Part shown: positions 1-10,526 of the stretch, one piece after another
How positions within the stretch are numbered: position 1 is the first letter of the stretch
How the letters are laid out: each line of letters starts with the position of its first letter
From: Leptospira fluminis
Lineage (GTDB): Bacteria > Spirochaetota > Leptospiria > Leptospirales > Leptospiraceae
NCBI RefSeq assembly: GCF_004771275.1
Contig: NZ_RQEV01000012.1
Coordinates: forward strand, 310,001 to 374,000
Length of the DNA: 64,000 nt
Direction of reading: 5' to 3'
Translations under genes and position numbers: made by a program
The notes under the pieces: model-generated
Databases searched by the model: none
Seen by the model: only the letters and a program-made list of their open reading frames with translations
What the model was told of the DNA's origin: nothing

Positions 1-819
1 ACGGAATCAACATTCCGGGTGGCGCAAGAGATTTCGAAGATCCGAAAGCCCTGCTACTTGGTCCCGGGAAACCACGATACGACTTCTTTGTTCCAACTCT
101 TGGCAGAAATTCTGCATCTTCCTTCTTTTTTGACCTGGCCTAGTCTTCCTTGGCATCTTAGAAGGTACTCCCGTTTCCGCAAAGAACTTGGAAATATTAG
201 AATATGCGAATATTCCTTGCATCGTGAAATAGCCGGTCTGGCGATTCTCGGGGCTCGGCCGCTTTCCATGGGCTTTCGTATGAATTTTCTCCCTTTTTTA
301 CGAAAGAAATTTTCGGTCTCCAGTGTGGCGGATTCCGTCCGGAGGTTGGATTCATTGGGAAAAGAGGCAGCGGAAGCCGGAACGGACGTGCTGGTCTTGG
401 CGCACAACGGGCCCGCCGGCTTGGGGAGTAGGGCCTCCGATATTTGGGGATGCGATTTCCGAAAAGAAGAAGGGGATTTCGGAGATGCAGACCTAGCTAC
501 CTTTCTGGAAAACGCCGTATCTTGCAGAAGAGCGCCTAACGTAGTCATCGCAGGTCATATGCACCATCATACGAAACGTTCCGTATTATTTCGAATCTGG
601 AAGGTCCGGAAGTCCGGAATCCTTTTTATCAATGCGGCTCGAGTTCCGCGGATTTTCCGGGATGCGGAAGGTGTCTCTTGGCACCATCATGTTCGACTAA
701 CTAGAAAAGACGGTGTCTGGGATGCGGAAGCGGTGTATTTGAGGAAGGGAGTAGAGGAGGTTTTTCCCCTTCCAAAGCTTTTGGAAAGGGAAAAGACCAG
801 TGTGCAGGAGGGAGATTAG
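1..819 (+). CDS. Metallophosphoesterase (5' end cut by the window)
   Basis: The reading frame is open from base 1, so the true start lies upstream; a GTG at 19 is only an internal codon. Visible calcineurin-type metal-binding motifs are GNHD (about residue 23 of the open frame), a central HNGPAG and a late GHMHHH. The first block (DxH and GD) of the family must lie upstream of the window. Proteins of this family hydrolyse phosphoesters with two metal ions; the substrate cannot be told. No signal peptide is visible because the N-terminus is missing. The stop overlaps the end of the convergent TPR gene by 4 bases. Confidence 0.75.
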   Translation, partial: TESTFRVAQEISKIRKPCYLVPGNHDTTSLFQLLAEILHLPSFLTWPSLPWHLRRYSRFRKELGNIRICEYSLHREIAGLAILGARPLSMGFRMNFLPFLRKKFSVSSVADSVRRLDSLGKEAAEAGTDVLVLAHNGPAGLGSRASDIWGCDFRKEEGDFGDADLATFLENAVSCRRAPNVVIAGHMHHHTKRSVLFRIWKVRKSGILFINAARVPRIFRDAEGVSWHHHVRLTRKDGVWDAEAVYLRKGVEEVFPLPKLLEREKTSVQEGD

Positions 820-1940
820 CCCTCTTCCGTAAAGAAATCCAGTTTCGCTTTTACTTCCTCGTTTAAAGGCTGCTTTCTATGGAAGTCCTCCAGAAGTTTG
901 ACTGCCTCGTCCTTTCTCGCGACGTCGTAATACAATTCGGAAAGCTCGATGACTGGTCTCGGGTCCATCGGGAATTTCCGATGTAGATCCAGATATATTT
1001 CTTCCGCTTTGTCTCGGCTACCTTTCAGCTTGAGAGAGGACGCTTTTCCCAGTAGGGCGAAGTAATCCTCTCCTTCGGAAAGGATCCGGTTGAAGCACTC
1101 GAGAGCCTTATCGTATTCTCCCATCCCGCGTAAGCTGTCCGCATAACGATTGATGATCAACTTGTTGTCGGGATCGAATTCCAAAATCCGCTCCCAGAAT
1201 TCGTTGGCTTTCCGGAAATCCTTCTTTCCTCGATAGGATTCGGCTAACCCGTACAATGCGAAGAAATTCTTAGGATCCAGATCTGCCGCACGACGGTAGT
1301 ATTGTATGGCTTCGTCGAAATCCTTAATCTTGCGATAGCTGTTTCCGATCTCCGTCAATATCTTGATATTGTCAGGTTGGATCACGAGTAATTTTTCCCA
1401 CCAATGGATCGCATCCTTGTATCTTTGGCAGGCAAAGAAGAGATGTCCGAGGCCTACGATCACATACTGGTCTTTCGGATTGATCTGGAGAGCCTGCATG
1501 TAATAGACTTCGGATTCTTTGAAATTCTTGAGCTTTCTATGCGCGTCGGCCACCCGGCTAAGAATGGATGCGTCCGTAATCGTGATATGTCTGTATTCCT
1601 CGGCAATCTCTATCACGCGGTTCAGAAGATTCATTTCGCGATAGCAATTCATCATTCCCATGAGGGAGAATTTGTTCGAGGAATCCTCCTTGATGCATCT
1701 ATTATAATAATCTAATGCTTGTTTGAATTCCTTGCGCTTGAAGTGGAGATCTCCCATCCCCACGAGACCGTACGTGTTTGCCGGTTCCTTGGCGAGAAGT
1801 TCCTTCAGCTTGGATTCCGCCTTGTCCCACTGTCGGCTGTCCAAGTAGCGATAGGCTTCTTTGGCTAGATTCTTGATCTGCGTGAAGTGAGAATCTTCCT
1901 CTTCCTTACCGATTTGCGTCTTTTCAATGGGTTCACTCAT
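816..1940 (-). CDS. Tetratricopeptide-repeat protein, 374 aa
   Basis: The whole protein is a run of 34-residue helix-turn-helix repeats with the TPR pattern (for example a repeat around [20 protein letters not shown]), probably eight to ten copies. There is no signal peptide or membrane segment, so a cytoplasmic scaffold or interaction role is likely. The ATG at 1940 (MSEPIEKTQ) is preferred over an upstream TTG at 2000 because an AAGGA motif lies about 11 bases before it and the upstream extension is not repeat-like. Partner proteins are unknown. Confidence 0.75.
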   Translation of the reverse strand: MSEPIEKTQIGKEEEDSHFTQIKNLAKEAYRYLDSRQWDKAESKLKELLAKEPANTYGLVGMGDLHFKRKEFKQALDYYNRCIKEDSSNKFSLMGMMNCYREMNLLNRVIEIAEEYRHITITDASILSRVADAHRKLKNFKESEVYYMQALQINPKDQYVIVGLGHLFFACQRYKDAIHWWEKLLVIQPDNIKILTEIGNSYRKIKDFDEAIQYYRRAADLDPKNFFALYGLAESYRGKKDFRKANEFWERILEFDPDNKLIINRYADSLRGMGEYDKALECFNRILSEGEDYFALLGKASSLKLKGSRDKAEEIYLDLHRKFPMDPRPVIELSELYYDVARKDEAVKLLEDFHRKQPLNEEVKAKLDFFTEEG

Positions 1941-2012
1941 GAGATCGAAGGTTCCTTTTTTCCATTTTGAATCGGGCAGAATAAAAACGGCCCTATTCAA
2001 TATTTTATTTAG

Positions 2013-2227
2013 TATAATATTTGGACGAATGAGTAAGGATTTTCCGTTCCTAGAAATCCGTAAAGAATATTTGAACGGTGGAAAAAAACCGGAAAATCAC
2101 CTTCCTATCGTTCGGTTTTCGACTTCTACTAACAACAATAGATTAGACCTTGTCTTCGGAGAATGTATCCATTGAACTCTTGACAGGACCTAGGCAAATC
2201 CTTGAATGGACTTAGGCGGGGGGAACA
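2013..2227 (+). promoter_or_regulatory. Possible promoter and long leader of ilvBN
   Basis: A perfect TATAAT hexamer is at 2013-2018, but no good -35 box stands 16-18 bases before it. If used, it gives ilvB a leader of about 200 bases. The leader holds a 48-codon open frame from ATG 2029 to TGA 2175, which has Leu, Ile and Val codons but no run of them. A TTGACA at 2180-2185 lacks a matching -10. Attenuation is possible but not shown. Confidence 0.25.
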
Positions 2228-3937
2228 ATGCCTAAAAGCGAAGGTAAAATCACCGGCGCGAGACTCATGGTCGAGCTCCTGGAAGAATACGGAGTAGATA
2301 TCGTATTCGGATACCCGGGAGGAGCCATTCTGCCATTTTACGACGAACTATATAAAAGTACGAAGATTCAGCATATTTTGGTCCGTCACGAACAGGGTGC
2401 GGTGCACATGGCGGAAGGTTATGCCAGATCTACCGGGAAATTAGGAGTCTGTATCGCAACGTCGGGTCCGGGTGCGACGAATCTGGTCACAGGCTTGACG
2501 GATGCAAAGTTGGACTCGGTGCCTGTGCTTGCCATTACCGGCCAAGTTGCCACGAATACCATAGGGACCGATGCGTTCCAAGAAGCCGATATTTACGGGA
2601 TCACGATTCCGATCACTAAATATAACGCTTTGATTAAATCCGCGGACGACCTTGCCAGACATTTCGAAGAGGCAACCCTCATCGCTATGGGAGGCCGTCC
2701 CGGTCCTGTACTGCTTGATTTTCCGAAAGACGTTCAAACGGAACTTACCGATGTTCGAAAAGCTTCCAAACTGAAAATCAATCCTAGGCATTACGAAAAG
2801 CCTACTCTTTCGGGAGACCTGAACGCTTTTGCGGAAGCGTTGAACCGTTCCAAGCGCCCTTTACTCTATGTAGGGGGAGGCGCTATCAATTCGCACGCTT
2901 CCGCCGAGATCGCAAAGCTTGCGGAAAAAGCGGATATTCCCGTGACCACTACTTTAATGGGGATCGGGGCCTTTCCCGGGACTCACAGACTTTCCATGGG
3001 AATGCTTGGTATGCACGGAACGGCTTACGCGAATAAGGCAATCCTGAACTGCGATTACATTCTGAATCTAGGAGCCAGATTCGACGACCGAGTCGCCAAG
3101 CCGGGAGAATTCGCCGAAACCGCGTTTCGCGCCCACGTCGACATCGATTCCGCGGAATTCAACAAACGGGTTCCGGTGGATTCCGTTTTGCACGGGGATC
3201 TGAAGGAAGTTCTGGAGGTTCTCATACCGAAAGTGAAACAGGCGGATCGGAAAGAATGGGTTTCCTTTTTGACCGAGTTGAAAAAGAACCACCCGCTCGA
3301 GTTCGACGACTCTATGAATACGATCAAACCTCAGGCCTTCTTGAAACGTCTCTATGAAAAGACCAAAGGCAAAGCCATCGTTTCCACGGATGTGGGCCAA
3401 CACCAAATGTGGGCGGCTCAATATTATCTTTTCGAGGAACCGAACCGTTGGTTGACCTCCGGTGGATTGGGCACTATGGGCTACGGTTTGCCCGCGGCGA
3501 TCGGAGCCAAATTCGGAAATCCGGACCAAACGGTGATCTGCGTTTCCGGCGACGGCTCCATCCAGATGAATATACAGGAATTGGCGACCATAGCCATGTA
3601 TAAGAAAGGGGTCAAAGTTCTCGTCTTCAACAATAACTTTCTCGGAATGGTCCGTCAATGGCAGGAGCTCTTTTACGAAGAAAGGTTCTCCGAGTCGGAA
3701 TGGAATTATAATCCGGATTTCGTGAAATTAGCGGAAGCCTATTCCATGAAGGCAAGGAGAGTATCCGACAAGAACGAGATCGAATCGGCTCTGGATTTCT
3801 TCTTGGAAGACGATGCGGCTTGCTTTTTAGAGGTCATGATTCCCGCCGAGGAGAAAGTGTTCCCCATGATCCCTGCGGGCAAGTCCCAAAAAGATATGAT
3901 CGAGTTTGCGGACTTGATAGGCAGCCGTAAGAAATGA
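2228..3937 (+). CDS. ilvB: Acetolactate synthase, large catalytic subunit
   Basis: This 569-aa protein is full length for the thiamine-diphosphate acetolactate synthase family. It condenses two pyruvates, or pyruvate and 2-oxobutyrate, in the first shared step of valine, leucine and isoleucine synthesis. Visible features are the N-terminal ThDP domain with [11 protein letters not shown] and the catalytic Glu of [15 protein letters not shown], the [11 protein letters not shown] segment, a central FAD-binding domain, and the C-terminal ThDP/Mg motif [15 protein letters not shown] followed by [13 protein letters not shown] purine-rich GGCGGGGGGAAC precedes the ATG. The ilvN gene overlaps by 4 bases, so the two subunits should be translated together. 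Confidence 0.96.
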   Translation: MPKSEGKITGARLMVELLEEYGVDIVFGYPGGAILPFYDELYKSTKIQHILVRHEQGAVHMAEGYARSTGKLGVCIATSGPGATNLVTGLTDAKLDSVPVLAITGQVATNTIGTDAFQEADIYGITIPITKYNALIKSADDLARHFEEATLIAMGGRPGPVLLDFPKDVQTELTDVRKASKLKINPRHYEKPTLSGDLNAFAEALNRSKRPLLYVGGGAINSHASAEIAKLAEKADIPVTTTLMGIGAFPGTHRLSMGMLGMHGTAYANKAILNCDYILNLGARFDDRVAKPGEFAETAFRAHVDIDSAEFNKRVPVDSVLHGDLKEVLEVLIPKVKQADRKEWVSFLTELKKNHPLEFDDSMNTIKPQAFLKRLYEKTKGKAIVSTDVGQHQMWAAQYYLFEEPNRWLTSGGLGTMGYGLPAAIGAKFGNPDQTVICVSGDGSIQMNIQELATIAMYKKGVKVLVFNNNFLGMVRQWQELFYEERFSESEWNYNPDFVKLAEAYSMKARRVSDKNEIESALDFFLEDDAACFLEVMIPAEEKVFPMIPAGKSQKDMIEFADLIGSRKK

Positions 3938-4413
3938 AACATATCTTAAAAATCCTAGTCAACAACCATCCGGGAGTAATGAGCCATGTGTCCGGCCTTT
4001 TTACCCGACGGAGCTACAATATAGATTCCATCGCCGTAGGGGTTACGGACAAACAGGACGTTTCCAGTATGGTCATCGTCGTAAAGGGCGACGATTCCGT
4101 GGTGGAACAGGTCAAGCGGCAATTATTGAAACTCCCCGACGTGATCGATGTGGAAGATTTGGCTTATCACGACTGTATCAGTCGAGAGTTGGTTCTGGTA
4201 GTCGTTCGCTGCGACGATAAGAATCGTACGGAAATCATTTCCATTTGCGAAGTGTTCCAGGCTAGGATTGCGGATTTGACCCAAGGTTCCTTGACCATCG
4301 AGTTTTCGGGCAATGTGCGTCAAGTGAACGCTTTTATAGAAATGATGCAAAAGTACGGGATCGACGAGATCGCGAGGACCGGACAGATCGCATTACGTTA
4401 TCGGTCTATCTGA
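3934..4413 (+). CDS. ilvN: Acetolactate synthase, small regulatory subunit
   Basis: A 159-aa protein of normal length for IlvN/IlvH. The N-terminal ACT domain ([20 protein letters not shown], then NIDSIAVG) is the site where valine feedback inhibition acts in this family; a second ACT-like domain follows. It binds and activates the IlvB subunit. The start overlaps the ilvB stop in ATGA form, typical of translational coupling. Confidence 0.95.
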   Translation: MKHILKILVNNHPGVMSHVSGLFTRRSYNIDSIAVGVTDKQDVSSMVIVVKGDDSVVEQVKRQLLKLPDVIDVEDLAYHDCISRELVLVVVRCDDKNRTEIISICEVFQARIADLTQGSLTIEFSGNVRQVNAFIEMMQKYGIDEIARTGQIALRYRSI

Positions 4414-4460
4414 AACAAAAAAAGCGAATATAGATACGCAGGAAAAGGTTCCTTTCATGT

Positions 4461-4527
4461 AAAATTGTTACAATTGGGTGACAATTTTGAATCCAAGGTT
4501 TCTTCACAATGTCGCTAAATTGACATT
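4461..4527. promoter_or_regulatory. Cluster of inverted repeats upstream of the chemoreceptor gene
   Basis: Three dyads stand close together. AAAATTGT (4461-4468) pairs with ACAATTTT (4481-4488). AATTGTTACAATT (4463-4475) is a 6-1-6 palindrome inside it. AATGTC (4508-4513) pairs with GACATT (4522-4527). They lie 100-165 bases before the chosen start of the chemoreceptor, so they may be operators or the end structure of the ilvBN transcript. No T-run follows, so a terminator is less likely. Confidence 0.35.
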
Positions 4528-4626
4528 GCCGCATTTTTTCGGAAGGTGAGGCCTTTTTTTCCTTTCAGACCGCAGATGCCGAGAATTCAGCTTCCGAATT
4601 TGCAAATTTACGAGTCCAATTGCCTT

Positions 4627-6702
4627 ATGAGTATCAAAGCTCGGATTTCTTTATATCTTTCTCTAGTATTGTTTTTGGGTTTTACGATCCTTACTTCCGT
4701 GAATTCGATCCTTTCGTATCGGAACCTACAATCTGAAATCGAGGACGCGTCCACCGTAACGGCGGAAAGATGGACGTATGAAATCAAGGATTACTTGGAT
4801 CTAGCGATGGGGATGACCCGCGGATTCCGTATGCTTCTCATCTTTTCGAATCCGCAAAGATCGGAAGTCGTGGACACTATGAGAGAGATCCTGGTTCGGA
4901 ACCACCAGTGGTTCGGAATGTGGACAGTTTACGAACCGAACGCCTTCGACGGAAAGGACGCTCAATACAAAAATGCTCCGGGACACGACGCGACGGGGAG
5001 ATTCGTAAGTTATGTTCATCAGACGAAGTCCGGCAAGGAATGGATCCTGCAGCCGACCGTCGGGTACGAGAACGATACCGCCGATTTTTATCAGATTCCG
5101 AGAAAGACCCTAGAGCCCCTAGTCACGGATCCTTACTATTATAAAATAGAAGGTACGGAGGTGTTGTTGATTTCTCTGGCGGTACCGGTCAGTCAGGGAA
5201 AGGAATTTTGGGGAGTTCTGGGCATGGATATTACTGCGGAGCAGCTCCAAAAGGTTATGGGTCCGATCAAGCCCTTCCGTAATACCGGGTTCATCGCATT
5301 GATTTCTCCGAAAGGAATCTTCGCCGCAAACGGAGGAGATCCTTCCCTTGTGGGCAAGAAGATTCCCGACCGAGAGGAATTAAAACTCGTATTGGAGAAA
5401 GGTCAGGGAAAGGAACGTTTTGTGCACGAAAAATCGGGAACGACCAATTACTTCTTCCCGTTCCGGATCGGTAAGGGACAGACGAGTTGGATTTTGCAGG
5501 TCAGTATTCCGGATCAGATTTTTTATTCCGAGCTGACATCGGTGCTTCTTCAAAACGTAGCGTCTTCTTTGTTGATCGCGTGCGCCATTTTGATCGTGCT
5601 GAACCTGATTTTTCGAAAATTGATTTCCGAGAGTCTGCTCAGAGCGATAGGATTTTCGGACGAGATCGCTAAGGGGAATTTGACGATACGTTCCGAATAC
5701 GATAAAAAGGACGAGATCGGTTCCCTTTTTTCCTCCATGGGTTCCATGAGAAACAATCTTCTCAGCGTTGTGAAAGAGATCGGCCAATCCAGTTCGGAAC
5801 TTTCCGGAACCGCGGAAAATATGTCCGTTTCTTCCAGGAATTTTTCGGACGTGGCACAAACGCAGGCTTCCGCCGCCGAAGAATGTTCCGCTACCGTGGA
5901 ACAACTCTCCGCTTCGGCTTTAAACGTGGGCAAGTCCGTGCAAAAGGCGATCGGCAACATGCAGGAAATAGACGCTAACGTTCTTCGCTTAAGGGAACAG
6001 TTCGCCAGTATCAATTCCGAAATGCAAGGCCTAGCCCGGGTGGCGGCGGCTTCCAAGGAGGAGGCTGCTTTGGGAGAATCCGCGATGAGGACTTCCACGA
6101 CCGCGATGGGGGCGATCGGGGACAGCGCTTCCAGGATCAGCGAAATCCTGAATATCATCACGGACATATCCGAAAAAACGAATTTGTTGGCTTTAAACGC
6201 CGCGATAGAAGCCGCCAGAGCGGGAGAGGCGGGAAAGGGATTCGCGGTAGTCGCGGAAGAGATCGGCAAATTGGCTTCTCAGACTTCTTCCAGCGTTCAG
6301 GAAATAGGGAATTTGGTCGGTTCTACCAACGAGGCGGTCGTAAACGGAAACCAGAAAGTCACGGAAGCGGCTTCCGTTTTGAACCGCTTGCGGGAAAGGG
6401 TGGAGGAATTCGATCGTTCCGCAAAATCCGTACTTTCTTCCGTAAAAACCCAGGAAGAAAATACCCGGGAAATAGCCGAGAGCGCCACCACTCTGACGAG
6501 TTTCAGCATGCAGATCGAAGAGGCGGTGGGCGAGCAAAGAAGAGCGGCGGAGGAAATCGCCAAGACGATTCTGAACATTTCCGAAGGAACTCAGGAAATA
6601 GCGGCCGGAGCGGATCACTTGACTTCCTATGCGGAGAATATGAGGGGAAGATCCACTCATATGAGGGACCTGATCGATCGCTTTAAAATTTCGGAAAACT
6701 AA
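4627..6702 (+). CDS. Methyl-accepting chemotaxis protein, 691 aa
   Basis: A transmembrane chemoreceptor. From ATG 4627 the order is a first membrane segment ([18 protein letters not shown]), a periplasmic double-Cache-like sensor region of about 270 residues (contains [10 protein letters not shown]), a second membrane segment ([17 protein letters not shown]), a HAMP linker, and a long coiled-coil signalling domain with the conserved hairpin tip around [20 protein letters not shown]. No CheR-docking pentapeptide is seen at the C-terminus. An upstream in-frame GTG at 4546 would add 27 residues, but no ribosome site is well placed for any candidate. The ligand is unknown; small organic acids or amino acids are usual for this sensor fold. 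Confidence 0.92.
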   Translation: MSIKARISLYLSLVLFLGFTILTSVNSILSYRNLQSEIEDASTVTAERWTYEIKDYLDLAMGMTRGFRMLLIFSNPQRSEVVDTMREILVRNHQWFGMWTVYEPNAFDGKDAQYKNAPGHDATGRFVSYVHQTKSGKEWILQPTVGYENDTADFYQIPRKTLEPLVTDPYYYKIEGTEVLLISLAVPVSQGKEFWGVLGMDITAEQLQKVMGPIKPFRNTGFIALISPKGIFAANGGDPSLVGKKIPDREELKLVLEKGQGKERFVHEKSGTTNYFFPFRIGKGQTSWILQVSIPDQIFYSELTSVLLQNVASSLLIACAILIVLNLIFRKLISESLLRAIGFSDEIAKGNLTIRSEYDKKDEIGSLFSSMGSMRNNLLSVVKEIGQSSSELSGTAENMSVSSRNFSDVAQTQASAAEECSATVEQLSASALNVGKSVQKAIGNMQEIDANVLRLREQFASINSEMQGLARVAAASKEEAALGESAMRTSTTAMGAIGDSASRISEILNIITDISEKTNLLALNAAIEAARAGEAGKGFAVVAEEIGKLASQTSSSVQEIGNLVGSTNEAVVNGNQKVTEAASVLNRLRERVEEFDRSAKSVLSSVKTQEENTREIAESATTLTSFSMQIEEAVGEQRRAAEEIAKTILNISEGTQEIAAGADHLTSYAENMRGRSTHMRDLIDRFKISEN

Positions 6703-7859
6703 CCTTTCGCTAGGTCGAGGATTTCGGAATCTAAAAACAGAACCGCTTCCGGTTTCCACCGGAAGACGGAACCGTCCCAAGTGGCTATGCCCGCTTCCGA
6801 TTTTTTTTGGAGTTTTTTCTTTAGTTCCTCCGCGTGTTCGGGGATCAAGGCGAGAAACCCGTCGAGTCGGATCGGAAGAAATATTCTGAATAAGGACAAT
6901 ACGATCTCCTCGAAAGGACTAGGGGGTTCGTAAGAACCGTATTCCTTTCTTTTGAGATAGGCTTGCGTATTTCTTGCGTTTGCATAGCGTCCTTGCGGCA
7001 AGAATCCGTGAGCTCCGGGACCGACGCCCAGATAATATTCGTACGTCCAGTATTTCAAATTGTGCCTGGACTGGAATCCGGGTCTGGAGTAATTCGAGAC
7101 TTCGTACTGGAAAAAATCCCTCTTTCGCAAAATTTCCGGCAAGTCCTGCAAGATCCTCTCTTGGATTTCCTCTTCCGGAGGCGGGACGATTCCGTCGGAA
7201 ACCTTCCTGCTGTAGTCGGTTCCTTTTTCCACCGTAAGGGCATAGAGACTGATATGCGAAACGCCTGCGGAAAGAATCCGTTCCATGTCGGAGTAGAATT
7301 CTTCTTCCCTCTGTCCCGGAACTCCGAACATCAGATCCGCTCCGAAATTGCGGATAGAGGAACCCGAGAACGAGTCCAGCACTTTCGAATACGTTTCCGG
7401 ATCGTAATACCGGTCCAAAAAATTCAGGTGAGTTCCCTGATAGGACTGGATTCCCACATGCACTCGATTGACGCCCGCGTCATGCAGTTCCCGAAGGAGT
7501 TCCGGATTCAAATCTTCCGGATTGCACTCCAAGGTGATTTCGGCATCCTCTTCTATCGGAAGATTATTTTTTAAGAATATTATAAACTTTGCAATTCTTT
7601 CGGGAGAGGCTTTGGACGGAGTACCTCCGCCGAAAAAGACGGTATCGAAACGCAGATCCTTGCAAGAACGATTGCCTGCGACCCTATGTAAGATCTCCTC
7701 TTCGTAAGCGCGGAATAACGGCGCTTCGAGGGGGGACGGTTCCGATCCGATCCCCTCCGAGTAAAAATCGCAATAAGAACATTTTTTTACACAAAACGGA
7801 TAATGTACGTAAATGCCGCTCTTTCCGGATTTTTCCAGAATTGGAGAGACGGTTTCCAA
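6699..7859 (-). CDS. hemW: HemW-like radical SAM protein
   Basis: The 386-aa protein has the radical SAM cluster motif [10 protein letters not shown] (Cys23, Cys27, Cys30), in the CxxxCxxCxF form typical of HemW rather than true HemN. HemW proteins bind heme and are thought to be heme chaperones, although they are often annotated as coproporphyrinogen III oxidase. The start is a TTG that directly follows the TGA of the upstream hexosaminidase gene; AAGGA stands 8 bases before it and no ATG is available nearby, so the two genes are likely one operon. The 3' end overlaps the end of the convergent chemoreceptor gene by 4 bases. Confidence 0.85.
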   Translation of the reverse strand: METVSPILEKSGKSGIYVHYPFCVKKCSYCDFYSEGIGSEPSPLEAPLFRAYEEEILHRVAGNRSCKDLRFDTVFFGGGTPSKASPERIAKFIIFLKNNLPIEEDAEITLECNPEDLNPELLRELHDAGVNRVHVGIQSYQGTHLNFLDRYYDPETYSKVLDSFSGSSIRNFGADLMFGVPGQREEEFYSDMERILSAGVSHISLYALTVEKGTDYSRKVSDGIVPPPEEEIQERILQDLPEILRKRDFFQYEVSNYSRPGFQSRHNLKYWTYEYYLGVGPGAHGFLPQGRYANARNTQAYLKRKEYGSYEPPSPFEEIVLSLFRIFLPIRLDGFLALIPEHAEELKKKLQKKSEAGIATWDGSVFRWKPEAVLFLDSEILDLAKG

Positions 7860-9620
7860 TCAGGGGTTCCTTTGGGCTGCCTTGATTTCCTTTTCTGGGC
7901 CGTTTTTTAATACAAGATTCACTTTAGGAATCTCTTCTTTACGATCCAAAACGGAATACAAAAGGGCTTTTTTGGATTCGAGAGTGGGGGAAAAGGAAAA
8001 GAGGATCCGCAGATTTTGTCGGTTCGGAAGGTTTAAGAAGGGGGTTCCGTAATGCAAAACCACGATTTCGGCCTGCGGAAATTTCTTGGCAAGACTTCCT
8101 GCCATATCCAAGTCTACCTGAGTAAATCCGGTAAGAACGACGCGCTTTGCTTTTTCTTTTCCTAAAAACGAGTTCATTTGGGAAAAATTCAGGTTTTGTA
8201 AGGAACGGGAAGAAAGTTCGCCGGTAAACTCCGCACCTTTCAGGGAAAAAACCGTTTCCGAAAGAGGGACCGTCGAGGGGGCGTACGCGCTCGGATAGGA
8301 TACGATGGAGGATCTGCTTACGTCCCGGTTCAGTTCGGGAGTGTTCCACTCGGAGTGCAGAGTTTCCCTTTTTGCCGCCAACTCCTCCTGGTATTTGCGT
8401 AAGGATTCGGAAACCGTTTCCGGAAGAATTTCCTTTGCTCTTCCTTCCCGGACGGATCGTTCGAAGTCCCATAGGATTCCGTGGCGTATCTTCAAAAGGG
8501 TTTGACGTTTGACCGCCTCTTTTAGGAGATCCTGTCCGTCCCTATGAAGGGTTCCTTTTTTGTATGCCTTGAGAATCCGATCTTTCATGTCCTGGGTGGT
8601 CTTTCCCCAGCTCGTCATCAATATGATGTCCGCACCTGCCATCAAGGCGAGCACTCCCGGTTCGTAGGCTTGGTAGTGCTCGTCGATCGCGTCCATTTCC
8701 ATGGCGTCCGTAATGATCACTCCTTGGAATTTCAACTCTTTGCGAAGTAATTCGGTCAGGATTTTCGGAGATAGGGTCGCGGGAAAATCGGGATCGATTT
8801 TGGGATAAACGATGTGAGCGCTCATGATCGCCTCCGCCCCGTTATTGATGGCCGCCCGGAACGGAACCAATTCCAAAGAGCGCAATTCCTCCAGATTTTT
8901 TTCGATCCGAGGAAGTCCCAAATGGCTGTCCACGTTCGTGTCTCCGTGTCCGGGAAAATGTTTGATAACGGGTATCGCACCGCCAAGGCGAGCGCCTTCT
9001 TCATAGGCTACGCCAGAAATCAAAACCGTGTCCAGATCGCTTCCTAAAGAACGAGTGTTGATCACAGGATTTTCCGGATTATTGTTGATATCCAAGTCCG
9101 GTGCGAATAAAAAATTCAAGCCTAGCTTTCTCAATTGGTAGGAAGTCACGAATCCCACTTTTTTCGCATATTCCGCATTTCTGGTCTGTCCTAAGGCCAT
9201 TGCTCCCGGGAATTGGGTGACCCCGTCCTTTACACGGATGACTCGACCTCCTTCTTGGTCCACGGAAACGAGTAAAGGAAGTCCCGTCCATTTCAGCGCT
9301 TTCTTTTGTAGGGACTCGTTGAGTTTCCTGATTTCCGTTTGGTCGCCTAGGTTTCTACCGAAGAGGATGACTCCTCCCGGAAGGATGGTTTCCAGCTCTT
9401 TTTCCGCGGTCGCGTCCAAATTGGTACTCGGGATCGCGACGTGGATGACTTGACCGACCAATTCCTCCGGAGTAAGTTTGGATACGATTTCATCCGCTTG
9501 ACGTCGCATTTCTTCCCGGATTTCTTGTGCTTGTAGCTCCGCTCGATACTGTCCTAGCCATTGTAAGGAACCTAAAAAAAGGCCGGCAAATAACGCCGCC
9601 AAAAGAATACGCTTGGTCAT
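7860..9620 (-). CDS. nagZ: Glycoside hydrolase family 3 beta-N-acetylhexosaminidase, exported
   Basis: 586 aa. The catalytic domain shows the NagZ signatures KHFPGHGDT (the loop with the acid/base His-Asp pair), [10 protein letters not shown] and [10 protein letters not shown], whose Asp is the expected nucleophile. The first 20 or so residues form a signal or anchor segment ([18 protein letters not shown]), so the enzyme should act outside the cytoplasm. A C-terminal part of about 200 residues follows the TIM barrel, as in the longer GH3 enzymes. It probably releases N-acetylglucosamine from peptidoglycan fragments. AAGGA stands 5 bases before the ATG. Confidence 0.85.
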   Translation of the reverse strand: MTKRILLAALFAGLFLGSLQWLGQYRAELQAQEIREEMRRQADEIVSKLTPEELVGQVIHVAIPSTNLDATAEKELETILPGGVILFGRNLGDQTEIRKLNESLQKKALKWTGLPLLVSVDQEGGRVIRVKDGVTQFPGAMALGQTRNAEYAKKVGFVTSYQLRKLGLNFLFAPDLDINNNPENPVINTRSLGSDLDTVLISGVAYEEGARLGGAIPVIKHFPGHGDTNVDSHLGLPRIEKNLEELRSLELVPFRAAINNGAEAIMSAHIVYPKIDPDFPATLSPKILTELLRKELKFQGVIITDAMEMDAIDEHYQAYEPGVLALMAGADIILMTSWGKTTQDMKDRILKAYKKGTLHRDGQDLLKEAVKRQTLLKIRHGILWDFERSVREGRAKEILPETVSESLRKYQEELAAKRETLHSEWNTPELNRDVSRSSIVSYPSAYAPSTVPLSETVFSLKGAEFTGELSSRSLQNLNFSQMNSFLGKEKAKRVVLTGFTQVDLDMAGSLAKKFPQAEIVVLHYGTPFLNLPNRQNLRILFSFSPTLESKKALLYSVLDRKEEIPKVNLVLKNGPEKEIKAAQRNP

Positions 9621-9744
9621 GTATCCTTAATCGTAACGCACTCGGGATCCGTAAAGCACAAGTTTCGAACGATTCTTTCGGTGCTCTTTCAAGGACTTAA
9701 GTTCGTCTAAAAATGGCTCCGGATCGGAAAAGAAGGGGGAATGG

Positions 9745-10422
9745 ATGTTTCAAGCCGGCAAAAAGGAATTCGTATGGATTTTGGTTCTCGTCTTTTGCGT
9801 ACTAGCAGGAGATCTCGTATCCAAACCGGACAAGGAAGCGGCGGGTGTGACGCGGAAAGAACAGGAATCCAGAAAAATCCTTTTTTTCGGGGACAGCCTC
9901 ACCGCCGGCTACGGATTGGATTCCTCGGAACAAGCCTTTCCTTATCTTGTTTGGAAGGAATTGTCCAAACCCTATCCTAAATTACAATTCACGAATGCGG
10001 GAGTCAGCGGGGATACGACTTCAGGCGGTCTCGCTCGTTTGGATTGGGTGCTTTCCTCCCCGTACGACGTTTTTGTACTGGAATTGGGAGCGAACGACTC
10101 CATGAGAGGAGTTGCTCCGAAAACTACCGAAGAGAATCTCCGCACCATCATACGCAAGGTCAGAGCCAAATATCCCAAAATTAGGATATTACTCGTCGGA
10201 ATGAGAACTTTTCCGAATTTAGGAAGGGAATATTCCGAAGAATTCCGGGCGGTCTATCCCAGGATCGCCAAAGAAGAAAAGGTGGATCTTGTTCCATTCC
10301 TTCTCGTAGGTGTAGCGGGAGAAAAGAAATTGAACCAAAGGGACGGAATCCATCCTACTGCGGAAGGACATAGAATCCTGGCGAAAACAGTGCTGCCGTA
10401 TCTCAGAAAGCAACTGAATTAG
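9745..10422 (+). CDS. SGNH/GDSL-type esterase, exported (TesA-like)
   Basis: 225 aa with the four SGNH blocks: [11 protein letters not shown] (nucleophile Ser), a Gly in [21 protein letters not shown] (Asn) and [14 protein letters not shown] (catalytic Asp and His). This is the arylesterase/lysophospholipase/thioesterase I family, usually periplasmic. The N-terminal stretch [18 protein letters not shown] looks like a signal peptide. AGGGGGA lies 5-6 bases before the ATG at 9745. The substrate is not deducible. Confidence 0.85.
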   Translation: MFQAGKKEFVWILVLVFCVLAGDLVSKPDKEAAGVTRKEQESRKILFFGDSLTAGYGLDSSEQAFPYLVWKELSKPYPKLQFTNAGVSGDTTSGGLARLDWVLSSPYDVFVLELGANDSMRGVAPKTTEENLRTIIRKVRAKYPKIRILLVGMRTFPNLGREYSEEFRAVYPRIAKEEKVDLVPFLLVGVAGEKKLNQRDGIHPTAEGHRILAKTVLPYLRKQLN

Positions 10423-10526
10423 TTTGGGATTCAAAGAATCCGAATTAAACCGATCTTATATTCCATAATTGCTTGCCGACGGATCGTACGCGGGGGTAGA
10501 ATACCTGCGGTTCAGTCGAGGTAATT

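Noticed and set aside
1927..2175. 82-codon frame between the TPR gene and ilvB
   Set aside because: Its first part is antisense to the TPR gene start; only the last 48 codons lie in free DNA and are kept as a low-confidence leader ORF.
2180..2208. TTGACA as -35 box of ilvB
   Set aside because: The hexamer 17 bases later (TGAATG) does not resemble a -10 box.
5550..6269. Long antisense open frame inside the chemoreceptor gene
   Set aside because: It mirrors the codon pattern of the real gene and gives an Ala/Ser-rich sequence with no family.
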